From the NCBI RefSeq assembly GCF_000981805.1, contig NZ_CP011132.1:372001-436000 (forward strand): a stretch of DNA of 64,000 bases. The letters are read 5' to 3'. Shown one piece after another: positions 44,765 through 53,500 of the stretch. The DNA is from Citrobacter amalonaticus Y19. GTDB lineage: Bacteria > Pseudomonadota > Gammaproteobacteria > Enterobacterales > Enterobacteriaceae. Each line of letters begins with the position of its first letter. Within the stretch, counting starts at the first letter, position 1. Below the pieces are notes generated by a model. The model was not told where the DNA came from, ran no database searches, and saw only the letters and a list, made by a program, of their open reading frames with translations. A program made the position numbers and the translations under genes.

Positions 44765-47098
44765 ATGGACGCATTGAGCAATATTCATTTAAAAAGAAGA
44801 ACTCTGCTAAAAGGGCTCGGCGTAGTGGGGCTGTCGTCACTGCTGCCAACGTTTCTGACGCTGCGCCAGGCCAACGGTTCACCGTTACCCCGGGTTCGTC
44901 TTAAGCAATCGGATTACCAGACGTTTCGCTCGACCTGCGCAATGGAGTGTCTGCACTGCAACCTGACGGCGTATGTCTGGAAAGACCGCTTAATGAAAAT
45001 TGAAGCGACGAAAGGCTTCAATGTGAAGTGCTGTTTGCGGGGAATTAGCCGCACCAAATGGGTCTATCACCCGTTACGCTTGACGCAACCGCTACTGCGC
45101 ATTGGGGAAAAAGGCGAGGGGAAATTTCAGCCGATTAGTTGGGACGCCGCGCTCGATCTCATTGAAAAGAACATCCGGGAGACGATTGCCACTGAGGGGA
45201 ATAAGGGCTTACTGCTCACCGCTGCGTCGGGGAACATGGACTCCATCAAGAATGATATGGGCAAAGCTTTCTTCGACTATCTTGGTGGCAGTACTAAAAC
45301 CGCGGGTTCGTTATGTTGCGCGGCGGTGACTGCCGCCATGATGCCGATGGTTGGCCTGCGCTATGCCGATACTCGCGACACCATCGCGGATAGTCGCTAC
45401 ATCCTCTGCTGGGGGAATAATCCGGCGGTCACCATGCATGCCTATTTTAAAAACTATTCGCAGGCGCAAAGAAACGGCGCGCGACTGGTGGTGATCGACC
45501 CTCGCTTTAACGAAACGGCGGCCAAAGCCGACGAGTGGGTGCCGATCGTGCCGGGCACCGACATTGCCCTGGCGCTAGGTATGATCAACATCATCATGCA
45601 GGAGAAACGTTATGACGCCGATTTCCTGCGGGCGCATACCGGGGCGGTCTACCTGGTGGACTCACAGCAGCAACTGATGCGTGCCGATCCTCAGGACGCG
45701 GACAGTTACCTGGTGTTTGATACCCAAAGTCAGACCCTGAAACGGCATGATGCTCCCGGCGTGATACCGGCACTGCTCAGCGATGAGTTGCCCGCCAACA
45801 GTGAGTTCACCACCGTGCTGGATAACGTCTGGGCACAGGCGAAACCCTGGACGGCGCAGAAGGTGGAAGAAGAGACCGACGTGCCTGCGCAGACGGTGCT
45901 GCGCCTGGCGCGAGATTACGCCTCAACACAACCGGCGATGATTGTGCAGAACATGTCCGGGGCACAGAGAACCGAGTTTGGCACTTACGTCGCCGCAAGC
46001 CAGTTCTATCTGGCGCTGATCACCGGCAATATCGGCAAAGCCGGGGCTGGCGTCTGCGATGCCGGTGGCGTCAGACAGATGGCAAAATTCTCGCCGATTG
46101 TCCCTCCCGCGCCGAATCCCGCCAAAATCCCGCCAATCCCGATTGCCAAAATCGGCGACTGGGTCGCACACGAAAAACCGCATCCCATTAAGTTCTGGTG
46201 GAACATGACGTTGGGCGCGATGACCCAGTTACCCAATACCAACCAGGTCAGGGAGTCCTTTAAAAAAGTGCCCTTTGTGGTGGTCGCCGACAACCTGATG
46301 AGCTCGTCGGCGCTGTATGCCGATCTGGTGCTTCCCGTCACGACCATTTTTGAGGATGTCAGCCTTATGGCGGGCGTGCGCAGCCACTATGTGCAACTGA
46401 TGGAGAAAGCGGTAGAACCGCCGGGCGAAGCCAAACCCGATTACTGGATTTTTGCCCGTCTGGCCGAGCGCTTTGGCTTTGGCGAAGTCTTTAATCAGCC
46501 GATTGAGCACTACATCGATACCTGCCTGAAAGGTTCAGGCATCACCCGCGACATGCTGAAAAAGGGACCGGTTTGTCCTGTCGAGGACGACTGGATCCCG
46601 TTTAAAGACGGCAAGTTCCTGACGTCGACCGGCAAAGCGCACCTGTATATCGAGGAGTGGAGCAAAAAAGCATTCCTGCCGGTGGTGACCTGGAAGCAGG
46701 TGAAAGAGTCGGTCAAAGGATCGCCTGAACTGGCGCAGACCTACCCGTTAATGGCGGTGCAGCGCAAACTGGCGCGCAGCGTGCACTCCAGTCATGGCAT
46801 GAACGAATGGATCCTTGAGGTTCAGCGTAACCGCCCGAACGTGATGATCCACCCGGAAGATGCCCGTCAGCGTCAGATTCAGCCCGGAGAGTGGGTTGTG
46901 GTGTTCAACCATCGCGGTCAGCATCGGGCGATTGCCGACGTGACTACCCATATCAAACGCGGGGTAGTGAGTCTGGATAACGGCTGGTGGGAACAACAGG
47001 GAGGAAGCAGCAGCCATGTCACTAACGATCAGGTGGAGGTGCTGGGGAATGGACACTGCTGTAACAGTACGCTGGTGGATGTGAGAAGGGAGGCTTAA
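44765..47098 (+). CDS. Tat-exported molybdopterin oxidoreductase, catalytic subunit
   Basis: DMSO-reductase superfamily enzyme. The start preferred is the ATG at 44765 (MDALSNIHLKRRTLLKGLG), with GAGG 7 bases upstream, giving 777 residues; the ATG at 44741 lacks a ribosome site. Twin-arginine signal with R11-R12 and a hydrophobic run to about 33. A 4Fe-4S site C58-x3-C62-x2-C65 and C89/C90 (VKCCLRG) follows; this spacing differs from DmsA (x3, x3) and NapA (x2, x3). The molybdenum ligand position aligns roughly with C184 or C185 (AGSLCCAAV), not the serine of DmsA. Electron acceptor or donor unknown. Confidence 0.88.
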   Translation: MDALSNIHLKRRTLLKGLGVVGLSSLLPTFLTLRQANGSPLPRVRLKQSDYQTFRSTCAMECLHCNLTAYVWKDRLMKIEATKGFNVKCCLRGISRTKWVYHPLRLTQPLLRIGEKGEGKFQPISWDAALDLIEKNIRETIATEGNKGLLLTAASGNMDSIKNDMGKAFFDYLGGSTKTAGSLCCAAVTAAMMPMVGLRYADTRDTIADSRYILCWGNNPAVTMHAYFKNYSQAQRNGARLVVIDPRFNETAAKADEWVPIVPGTDIALALGMINIIMQEKRYDADFLRAHTGAVYLVDSQQQLMRADPQDADSYLVFDTQSQTLKRHDAPGVIPALLSDELPANSEFTTVLDNVWAQAKPWTAQKVEEETDVPAQTVLRLARDYASTQPAMIVQNMSGAQRTEFGTYVAASQFYLALITGNIGKAGAGVCDAGGVRQMAKFSPIVPPAPNPAKIPPIPIAKIGDWVAHEKPHPIKFWWNMTLGAMTQLPNTNQVRESFKKVPFVVVADNLMSSSALYADLVLPVTTIFEDVSLMAGVRSHYVQLMEKAVEPPGEAKPDYWIFARLAERFGFGEVFNQPIEHYIDTCLKGSGITRDMLKKGPVCPVEDDWIPFKDGKFLTSTGKAHLYIEEWSKKAFLPVVTWKQVKESVKGSPELAQTYPLMAVQRKLARSVHSSHGMNEWILEVQRNRPNVMIHPEDARQRQIQPGEWVVVFNHRGQHRAIADVTTHIKRGVVSLDNGWWEQQGGSSSHVTNDQVEVLGNGHCCNSTLVDVRREA

Positions 47099-47103
47099 TC
47101 ACA

Positions 47104-47649
47104 ATGAAACAGTATGGATTTCTTATTGATATGCAAAATTGCTATGGCTGCAAAACCTGCAGCATGGCCTGCAAATCGGAAAACATGACGCCGACGGGCG
47201 TGCTCTGGCGTCGGGTGCGCGAACGTCATACGGATGAACCCAACACGCAGGCCTTTATCAGCATGTCGTGCAACCACTGCGATGACCCGCAGTGCATGAA
47301 AGTCTGCCCGGCGGGAACGTATAGCAAACGCGCTGACGGCATTGTCGTTCAGGATCACGATCGCTGCATTGGCTGTCGGATGTGCATCATGGCCTGTCCG
47401 TGGAGTGCACCGGTGTACGATCCCGAAGAGGGGAAAACCAGTAAGTGCAATCTGTGTGCTGAACGTCTTGATGAAGGATTACAGCCGCGATGCGTGGAGT
47501 CCTGTCCGGCAGGCGTACTCCGTTTTGGCGAGATAGCGGAACTGCGTCAGGAACATACGACGCAGTGGGCGGTGCTGGAAAAACGCTACAACCTGCCCGA
47601 TCACACGATAAGCCAACCTAACATTGTCATTATTCCGCCGCGGGATTGA
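47104..47649 (+). CDS. 4Fe-4S electron-transfer subunit (DmsB/PhsB type)
   Basis: 181-residue iron-sulfur protein with 16 cysteines in four ferredoxin-type groups: CYGCKTCSMAC (C13, C16, C19, C23), CNHCDDPQCMKVC, CIGCRMCIMAC and CNLCAERL ... RCVESC. It has no signal peptide, so it is expected to cross the membrane bound to the Tat-exported catalytic subunit. It starts 5 bases after the catalytic gene stop. It relays electrons between the membrane subunit and the molybdenum site. Confidence 0.93.
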   Translation: MKQYGFLIDMQNCYGCKTCSMACKSENMTPTGVLWRRVRERHTDEPNTQAFISMSCNHCDDPQCMKVCPAGTYSKRADGIVVQDHDRCIGCRMCIMACPWSAPVYDPEEGKTSKCNLCAERLDEGLQPRCVESCPAGVLRFGEIAELRQEHTTQWAVLEKRYNLPDHTISQPNIVIIPPRD

Positions 47650-47659
47650 GGGGAACGAA

Positions 47660-48448
47660 ATGGAACACTATGAATTGCCATTGGTCTTCTTTACCGTCTT
47701 CGCCCAGTGGGGTATTGGCGGTGTGCTGGCGCTTACCCTGTGTCAGTCTGGCCGTAAGCGGAAGTTCAGCGCCGTGCAGTACCGCATGCTGGCGCTGCGG
47801 TTCTGGATCATCACCGTGCTGGGTTCCTGTGCGTCACTGGCGCATCTGGGATCGCCGGAAGGCGCTTACCGCGCCCTTGCCGGGTTGGAGATCTCCTGGC
47901 TCAGTCGGGAAGTGGTCGCGTTTATCGCGCTTAATGGCGTGATGTTTTGTTGGCTACTGTTGTGCTGGTTCAAGCCCGTACATCGTGGGGTGATCCTGCT
48001 GGGTGGGGTAACGGCGCTGGTGGGGCTGGGCACCATTCTGGTGACCTCTCAGGTTTATTACCAGATGCCGCTGCACCCGCTCTGGCACAACGCCGCGACA
48101 CCTGTCGCTTTTCTGGGGACGGCGTTTCTGACGGGATTTATGAGTGTCGCCATCGCCAGAGCTTACTGGCACCTTTCACCTTCGATGGTCTGTCATGGGG
48201 GAATTGTGATGGGCATTGTGCTGAGTGCTGGCGCGCTGGGTCTGCGCTATCAGGTTTCGGTCGCCGATGCGTCCAGCCCGTTGCTCTGGTGGCAACTGTT
48301 CGCCAGCGTATGTGTCGCGGTGTGGGGGATATCGCGTCTGAATAGCGGGATGCGCAGTTGGCTATGGGTGGCATTAATCATCACGGGAGAACTGGCCGGC
48401 AGAATGCTGTTTTACAGCAATGTGATGAGTTCCGCGCCCTGGTTCTGA
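47660..48448 (+). CDS. DmsC-like membrane anchor subunit
   Basis: 262-residue polytopic protein with about eight membrane segments, starting MEHYELPLVFFTVFAQWGIGGVLAL from the ATG at 47660 behind GAGGGGA. The opening LPLVFFT..QWGIGG and the SHLGSPEGAYRAL-like segment ASLAHLGSPEGAYRALAG match DmsC-type anchors, which exchange electrons with quinol. It would tie the oxidoreductase to the membrane quinone pool. Last gene of the operon; a BIME follows. Confidence 0.9.
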   Translation: MEHYELPLVFFTVFAQWGIGGVLALTLCQSGRKRKFSAVQYRMLALRFWIITVLGSCASLAHLGSPEGAYRALAGLEISWLSREVVAFIALNGVMFCWLLLCWFKPVHRGVILLGGVTALVGLGTILVTSQVYYQMPLHPLWHNAATPVAFLGTAFLTGFMSVAIARAYWHLSPSMVCHGGIVMGIVLSAGALGLRYQVSVADASSPLLWWQLFASVCVAVWGISRLNSGMRSWLWVALIITGELAGRMLFYSNVMSSAPWF

Positions 48449-48472
48449 ATGATTTGTCGGGAGGCGATTCCA

Positions 48473-48550
48473 GGCCGGATAAGCGCAGCGTCATCAGGCA
48501 GTAACACAACGATGATGCCGGATGGCGACGCTAAAGCAACTTATCCGGCC
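48473..48550. repeat. BIME (REP pair) after the molybdoenzyme operon
   Basis: GGCCGGATAAGCGCAGCG and, 40 bases later, ATGCCGGATGGCGACGC, closing with CTTATCCGGCC. REP units in opposed orientation lie between convergent genes. Confidence 0.8.
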
Positions 48551-48576
48551 TGCAGACTGACAAGCGTTGCGTCAGC

Positions 48577-49167
48577 TTACTCGTAGTAATTATAAATGCC
48601 TGCCGCCATCACCAGTTGTGAGGCGACTTCATGGGCTTTCTCGCGCCCAACCAGCAGGTCGATAATCTTTAAACCAAAATCGATGGAGGTGCCCGGGGCC
48701 TGACTGGTGAGTAATTTCACCCGTGGGTCCCACACCACGCGTCTATCCTGCCACTGCTCAGCGGGAATTTTGTCTTTCAGCGCCGGAAAACCGGTCATGT
48801 TGCCGACAGGGAAAATGTCGTGCGGCACGAGTACGGTGGCAGCCGCCGCGCAAATGGCAGCGACAATCCGTCCGGAACGGTGAAACTGCTTAACGGTTTC
48901 GACCAGCAGCGGACTGTCGCGAAAACATTCGGCGCCTTTAATGCCGCCCGGCAGGATGATGATGTCGTAGTCGCCATCGGCCACGGCAACCAGCGGCGCA
49001 TCCGCCAGCAGTTTTACGCCGCGTGAGCAGACGATGGTCAGACTGCCATCGCTGGCAACGCTCGCGGTGGTCACGCTAATCCCGCCACGAACCAGCAGAT
49101 CGATAGTGGTGACGGCTTCGGTCTCTTCACTACCAGGGGCGAGGCATACCAGTGCTTGAGCGCTCAT
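48577..49167 (-). CDS. yajL: DJ-1/PfpI family protein deglycase/chaperone YajL
   Basis: DJ-1 superfamily protein of 196 residues linked to oxidative-stress protection and repair of glyoxal-modified thiols and amines (debated). The start is the ATG at 49167 (MSAQALVCLAPGSEE), spaced 7 bases from GGAG; a GTG two codons upstream exists. Nucleophile C106 lies in AAICAAAAT, where E. coli has CAAPAT. Conserved E at position 14-15 and GG elbow (LPGGIKG) are present. It overlaps panE by 38 bases. Confidence 0.95.
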   Translation of the reverse strand: MSAQALVCLAPGSEETEAVTTIDLLVRGGISVTTASVASDGSLTIVCSRGVKLLADAPLVAVADGDYDIIILPGGIKGAECFRDSPLLVETVKQFHRSGRIVAAICAAAATVLVPHDIFPVGNMTGFPALKDKIPAEQWQDRRVVWDPRVKLLTSQAPGTSIDFGLKIIDLLVGREKAHEVASQLVMAAGIYNYYE

Positions 49168-50041
49168 ACTCACTCTCCTTTCGTTTGACTAATTCAAACA
49201 GGCGGCTATTCTCCGGCACCGCGATCCCGTGGGCACGGGCGCGTTTCAGCAGGTATCCGGTAATGTAGTCTATCTCGGTATGGCGCAGAGCCTGGATGTC
49301 CTGCAACATGGATGAGATATTTTCTGCCGTACTGTCAATGACTTGCTCAACATAATAACGTAAATCGTCGACCGATGTATGGTGACCTTCGCGCTCAATA
49401 ACCGCCGCAACTTCCTGGCAAATCAGATTGACCTCTTCAGGATGGTTACGCAGTTCGCCATTCGGGCAGTTCCACAGTGCGGTCAGAGGATTGATCACGC
49501 AGTTCACCGCCAGCTTGCGCCACATCTCGGCGCGAATATTGTTATGCCAGGCGACGTCGGGGAGTACGCATTGCAAGAGATCGGCAAGATAGCTGAAATC
49601 GCCATCCTGCTCACGCGCCGGGCCAATATGCGTAGTGCCGTTCGCGACATGGATAATGACATTGCCATCACGCCGTGCTGCGTGGGTGGTCGTGCCCATC
49701 AGCAGCGGTTGGTGGATGTTTCGCAGTTCTTCAATCGTTCCCATGCCGTTATGAATCAACAGGATGGGCGTTGTTTCTGGCAGCGTCGACGCCAGTGCTT
49801 TGACCGCGTCGGAAACCTGCCATGCTTTCAGCGTCACCAGGAGCAGATCGCTGGTGGCTAAAAACTCCGGATCGTTTGCCGTCAGGGATTCGTTAAAAAT
49901 CGACCCATCCGTCTCAATCACATTCACGCTGCAATAGGGCTGCGGAACGCGCAGCCAACCTTGTACTTCATGTCCCTGTTTGCACAGCGCCGAAAGCCAT
50001 AATTGTCCTAAGGCTCCGCATCCCAGTACGGTAATTTTCAT
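49130..50041 (-). CDS. panE: 2-dehydropantoate 2-reductase PanE
   Basis: NADPH-dependent ketopantoate reductase of the pantothenate/CoA pathway. It has 303 residues, full length, with Rossmann motif GCGALGQLW at residues 7-15, WRKLAVNCVINPLTALWNCPNG with the catalytic Lys, and SSMLQDIQALRHTEIDYITG with the catalytic Glu. Its 3' end contains the yajL start, so the two are co-translated. Confidence 0.97.
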   Translation of the reverse strand: MKITVLGCGALGQLWLSALCKQGHEVQGWLRVPQPYCSVNVIETDGSIFNESLTANDPEFLATSDLLLVTLKAWQVSDAVKALASTLPETTPILLIHNGMGTIEELRNIHQPLLMGTTTHAARRDGNVIIHVANGTTHIGPAREQDGDFSYLADLLQCVLPDVAWHNNIRAEMWRKLAVNCVINPLTALWNCPNGELRNHPEEVNLICQEVAAVIEREGHHTSVDDLRYYVEQVIDSTAENISSMLQDIQALRHTEIDYITGYLLKRARAHGIAVPENSRLFELVKRKESEYERSSTGMPRPW

Positions 50042-50154
50042 TCTTCCTCCTCACCCGCAACAGCACCAGGTGTTTGCTAGCATAGTATAGCGCTGTCTGT
50101 TGAGAGACTTTGCAGGTATTATGCTTCGCATCAAAAATGAAGGGAGAGGAAAAG

Positions 50155-50646
50155 ATGCCATCTTTCGATATTGTTTCTGAAGTTGATCTTCACGAAGCGC
50201 GTAACGGCGTGGATAACGCCATTCGTGAAGTTGAGTCACGCTTTGATTTTCGCGGCGTTGAAGCGACATTTGAGCTCAACGATGCCAATAAAACGATCAA
50301 AGTGTTGAGCGAATCCGATTTCCAGGTCAACCAGTTACTGGACATTCTGCGTGCCAAACTGCTTAAACGTGGCATTGAAGGGACGTCACTCGATGTGCCG
50401 GAAGAGTTCGTTCACAGCGGGAAAACCTGGTTTGTGGAAGCGAAACTGAAGCAGGGCATTGAGAGCGCGGTGCAGAAGAAAATCGTTAAGCTGATTAAAG
50501 ACAGCAAACTGAAGGTGCAGGCGCAGATTCAGGGCGAAGAGATTCGCGTGACCGGGAAATCCCGTGATGACCTCCAGTCCGTGATGGCGCTGGTACGCGG
50601 CGGCGATTTGGGACAGCCGTTCCAGTTTAAAAACTTCCGCGATTAA
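50155..50646 (+). CDS. yajQ: Nucleotide-binding protein YajQ
   Basis: 163-residue YajQ/UPF0234 protein; relatives bind cyclic di-GMP or nucleic acids. The start is the ATG at 50155 (MPSFDIVSEVDLHEARNGV), behind AGGGAGAGGA. Two ferredoxin-like halves are visible, with FDFRGVEATFELND and KIVKLIKDSKLKVQAQIQGEEIRVTGKSRDDLQ (split motif). Divergent from panE. Confidence 0.95.
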   Translation: MPSFDIVSEVDLHEARNGVDNAIREVESRFDFRGVEATFELNDANKTIKVLSESDFQVNQLLDILRAKLLKRGIEGTSLDVPEEFVHSGKTWFVEAKLKQGIESAVQKKIVKLIKDSKLKVQAQIQGEEIRVTGKSRDDLQSVMALVRGGDLGQPFQFKNFRD

Positions 50647-50652
50647 TCTTTC

Positions 50653-50682
50653 ACGGTCCGGTTTTCCGGACCGTTTTCCTTT
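50653..50682 (+). terminator. Intrinsic terminator after yajQ
   Basis: A perfect 9-base stem, ACGGTCCGG / CCGGACCGT with loop TTTT (50653-50674), followed by TTTCCTTTTT. It abuts the convergent yajR stop. Confidence 0.85.
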
Positions 50683-52047
50683 TTACGCCTGGCTGATGGC
50701 CTGCTCAACCTCAAAGCGGTTGGTCACTTTGCTGTCGATCTTCACGTAAGCGGAATGTTCCCGTTGTGCAATCAACACTTCACTGACGCCTTTTGTTGCC
50801 AGCAAACGCTGTTTGAGCACATCATCGGCCGCAATCTCCGGCGGAATAACTACCCGCAGGCTGCTGACATACGGCGGCTCTTTCATGGTGCTGGCGACAG
50901 CAAGCCAGGCAGCGGCTAAAAACGCGCCGGCAAGAAAAACGGTCTGTCCGTCAAACATGCCGTCAACCCAGCCGCCCAGCGATCCCCCCAGCGCGACGCC
51001 GAGGAACTGACTGGTGGAATAAACACCCATTGCCGTCCCTTTGTAGCCTGCCGGCGACTCCTTGCTGATGAGCGACGGGAGGAGCGCTTCCATCAGGTTG
51101 AAGGCGAGGAAGAACAGTTGCACACCAATAATCAGTTCCCAGAAATGGGCGCCCGCGCCCCAGAGAACAATCTCGGCAATTAGAATCAGCGCCACACAGA
51201 ACAGGAACACCCGTTTCATCCGGCGCTTCACTTCGGCGTAGATAATGAACGGCACGACCGAGCCAAACGAAATCAGCATGGTCACCAGATACACTTTCCA
51301 GTGCTCCGCCGCCGGCAGACCGGCATCAGCAAGCTGGCCGGGCAGGGCAACAAAGGTGGACATCAGCAGAATGTGCAGACACATGATACCGAAGTTGAGC
51401 TTCAGCAGTTTCGGTTCCGCCAGTACCTTACTGAAACTGCCTTTGACCATCCCCGATTCGCGATTGAGCACGTGGTTGGCGCTGTCGGGCACGACCCACA
51501 GCGTCAGGACAATCCCAAGTGTCGCCAGAACTGCAATCATCCAGAAGAGGGCGTTAAGTCCCAGGGCGTGGGTAATGATCGGCCCGAGCACCATCGCGAT
51601 CGCGAAGGTAATGCCAAAGCTCACGCCAATAAACGCCATCGCCTTCGTGCGGTTTTGCTCGCGGGTCAAGTCTGACAGCAGCGCCATTACCGCGGCGGCG
51701 ATGGCACCCGACCCCTGTAACGCACGACCAAGAATAATGCCCCAGATGGAGTCCGACAGCGCGGCAATGATGCTGCCGAGGATAAACACGGCGAGTCCGC
51801 CGACAATCAGCGGTTTGCGACCGATACGGTCGGAAAGCAGCCCAAAAGGGATCTGAAAAATGGCCTGCGCCAGACCATAGATACCGATAGCGAGGCCAAT
51901 TAAGGCTTCGCTGGCACCCTGTAACGCCATGCCGTATGTGGTCAGAACCGGCAGGACCATAAACATGCCAAGCATGCGCAGAGAAAATACGGTCCCTAAA
52001 CCCCAGGTGGCGCGCAACTCACCCGGCGTCATTTTATAATCGTTCAT
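50683..52047 (-). CDS. yajR: MFS transporter YajR
   Basis: Major facilitator superfamily efflux-type carrier of 454 residues with 12 membrane segments and a C-terminal cytosolic ferredoxin-like YAM domain (about 388-454, SEVLIAQREHSAYVKIDSKVTNRFEVEQA). MFS motif A GLLSDRIGRKPLIVGG lies after TM2. The ATG at 52047 gives MNDYKMTPGELRATWG, as in E. coli; a GTG two codons upstream is possible. Physiological substrate unknown. Confidence 0.95.
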   Translation of the reverse strand: MNDYKMTPGELRATWGLGTVFSLRMLGMFMVLPVLTTYGMALQGASEALIGLAIGIYGLAQAIFQIPFGLLSDRIGRKPLIVGGLAVFILGSIIAALSDSIWGIILGRALQGSGAIAAAVMALLSDLTREQNRTKAMAFIGVSFGITFAIAMVLGPIITHALGLNALFWMIAVLATLGIVLTLWVVPDSANHVLNRESGMVKGSFSKVLAEPKLLKLNFGIMCLHILLMSTFVALPGQLADAGLPAAEHWKVYLVTMLISFGSVVPFIIYAEVKRRMKRVFLFCVALILIAEIVLWGAGAHFWELIIGVQLFFLAFNLMEALLPSLISKESPAGYKGTAMGVYSTSQFLGVALGGSLGGWVDGMFDGQTVFLAGAFLAAAWLAVASTMKEPPYVSSLRVVIPPEIAADDVLKQRLLATKGVSEVLIAQREHSAYVKIDSKVTNRFEVEQAISQA

Positions 52048-52160
52048 TCCCACCTCTGTCTTAATTTCGCGCCTAGTGTAAAGCGCTAAGCAGGCGGGGT
52101 AAACATGCGCTTTATTAACAAATGTTGGGGGTGTGAGTGGCGTCGGCTAGAGACGAAAAT

Positions 52161-52250
52161 GCCGGATGACGATACTAACGTATCTTATCCGGCCTACGAG
52201 CAATATGCTTTTTTGTAGGCCGGATAAGGCGTCAGCCGCCATCCGGCATA
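52161..52250. repeat. BIME (REP cluster) between yajR and cyoE
   Basis: ATGCCGGATGACGATAC, ATCTTATCCGGCCTACGAG, TAGGCCGGATAAGGCG and CCGCCATCCGGCAT: at least three REP units. It follows the cyo operon in the direction of transcription and could mark its 3' end. Confidence 0.85.
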
Positions 52251-52268
52251 GAAGATGTGACGATTAAC

Positions 52269-53159
52269 TTACCAGACGTAGGTCAGCAGATGGTGTGAAT
52301 CTGGCACCATAAAGTCGACGGACATCATCACGCTGAGCGCGGTAATGGCGATGATGGAGAAGCCGAACAGCTTGCGCGCCCAGACTCTGTCATCTTCCAC
52401 TTTGTAACCACGCAGCGCCATGCCAAGCCACCAGACGCTTACCGCCGCTGCAACGATCAGGTATTTGTAACCTGCGTAGCCGCCAAGGGTCAGCATCAGG
52501 GTAGCGATAGCGAATGCTACGATGTACAGCGTGATGTGGTTTTTGGCGACCGAAATGCCTTTCACCACCGGCAGAACCGGGATGTTAGCCGCCTGATAAT
52601 CCTTAAAGCGGAAAATCGCGATGGCATAAGAGTGCGGCATCTGCCACAGGCTGAAAATTGCCAGCAGAATCAGCGCGCCGCTGTCGAATTCACCGGTTAC
52701 CGCGCAGTAGCCGATCACCGGCGGCGCCGCGCCGGAGAGAGAGCCGATCAGCGTCCCGTAGACCGAGTGGCGTTTCATATACAGGCTGTAAACGCCCACA
52801 TAAACCACAAAGCCCATCACGCCCAGCCAGCAGGCCAGAGGATTCGCGCCAAACCACAGCAGCATGAAGCCAGCAATACCCAGCAGGGTGGCGTATACCA
52901 GCGAGACACCAGGAGAGATCAGTCCCTTAACCAGCACTCGGTTTTTGGTCCTTTCCATCTTCCTGTCGATATCCCTGTCGATGTAGTTGTTAAATACACA
53001 ACCCGACGCCACGACCAGTGACACTCCGATCAACGTGTAGATGAACAAGGGATAGTCGATGCTGCCTTTCGAGGCCAGCAGGAAACCCCCGATCACCGAG
53101 ATCAGGTTGCCAAAGATGATGCCTGGTTTCGTTACTTGCAGGTATTGCTTAAACATCAT
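52269..53159 (-). CDS. cyoE: Protoheme IX farnesyltransferase (heme O synthase) CyoE
   Basis: UbiA-family membrane prenyltransferase that makes heme O for cytochrome bo3. It has 296 residues from the ATG at 53159 (MMFKQYLQVTKPGIIFGNLI). Asp-rich motif NNYIDRDIDRKMERTKNR and the second motif FRFKDYQAANIPVLPVV are present. About eight or nine membrane segments. Last gene of cyoABCDE. Confidence 0.97.
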   Translation of the reverse strand: MMFKQYLQVTKPGIIFGNLISVIGGFLLASKGSIDYPLFIYTLIGVSLVVASGCVFNNYIDRDIDRKMERTKNRVLVKGLISPGVSLVYATLLGIAGFMLLWFGANPLACWLGVMGFVVYVGVYSLYMKRHSVYGTLIGSLSGAAPPVIGYCAVTGEFDSGALILLAIFSLWQMPHSYAIAIFRFKDYQAANIPVLPVVKGISVAKNHITLYIVAFAIATLMLTLGGYAGYKYLIVAAAVSVWWLGMALRGYKVEDDRVWARKLFGFSIIAITALSVMMSVDFMVPDSHHLLTYVW

Positions 53160-53170
53160 AACCGCCGCTC

Positions 53171-53500
53171 TTAGTGCATCATCATATTGTAGTTGAGGTT
53201 CCACATGATCCAGATGGAACCGACAACCAGGATGGCGATGATCAGCACGGTAAAGACAAAAGCCGTCATGTTCCAGCCTTCATCAGACTTGGTGTTCATG
53301 TGCAGGAAGCACACCAGATGCACCAGAATCTGCACCACTGCCATTGCCAGGATAGTCCCCAGAATTACGGCCGGAGAGGCAGCACCCGTCATCACCATCC
53401 AGAACGGAATGACCGTCAGGATGATAGACAGGATAAACCCTGTCATGTAGGTTTTTACGCTGCCATGGGACGCGCCGCTATGTTCGGTAGAATGACTCAT
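53171..53500 (-). CDS. cyoD: Cytochrome bo3 ubiquinol oxidase subunit IV CyoD
   Basis: 109-residue small subunit with three membrane helices, starting MSHSTEHSGASHGSVKTYM and ending NYNMMMH. It stabilises the oxidase core. Its ATG overlaps the cyoC stop by one base (TAATG), showing translational coupling. Confidence 0.97.
   Translation of the reverse strand: MSHSTEHSGASHGSVKTYMTGFILSIILTVIPFWMVMTGAASPAVILGTILAMAVVQILVHLVCFLHMNTKSDEGWNMTAFVFTVLIIAILVVGSIWIMWNLNYNMMMH

Noticed and set aside
43386..48576. Accessory block after thiI considered as an integrated prophage or genomic island with an integrase
   Set aside because: No integrase, phage structural gene, tRNA gene or direct-repeat att site was found; only metabolic genes and the structured block.
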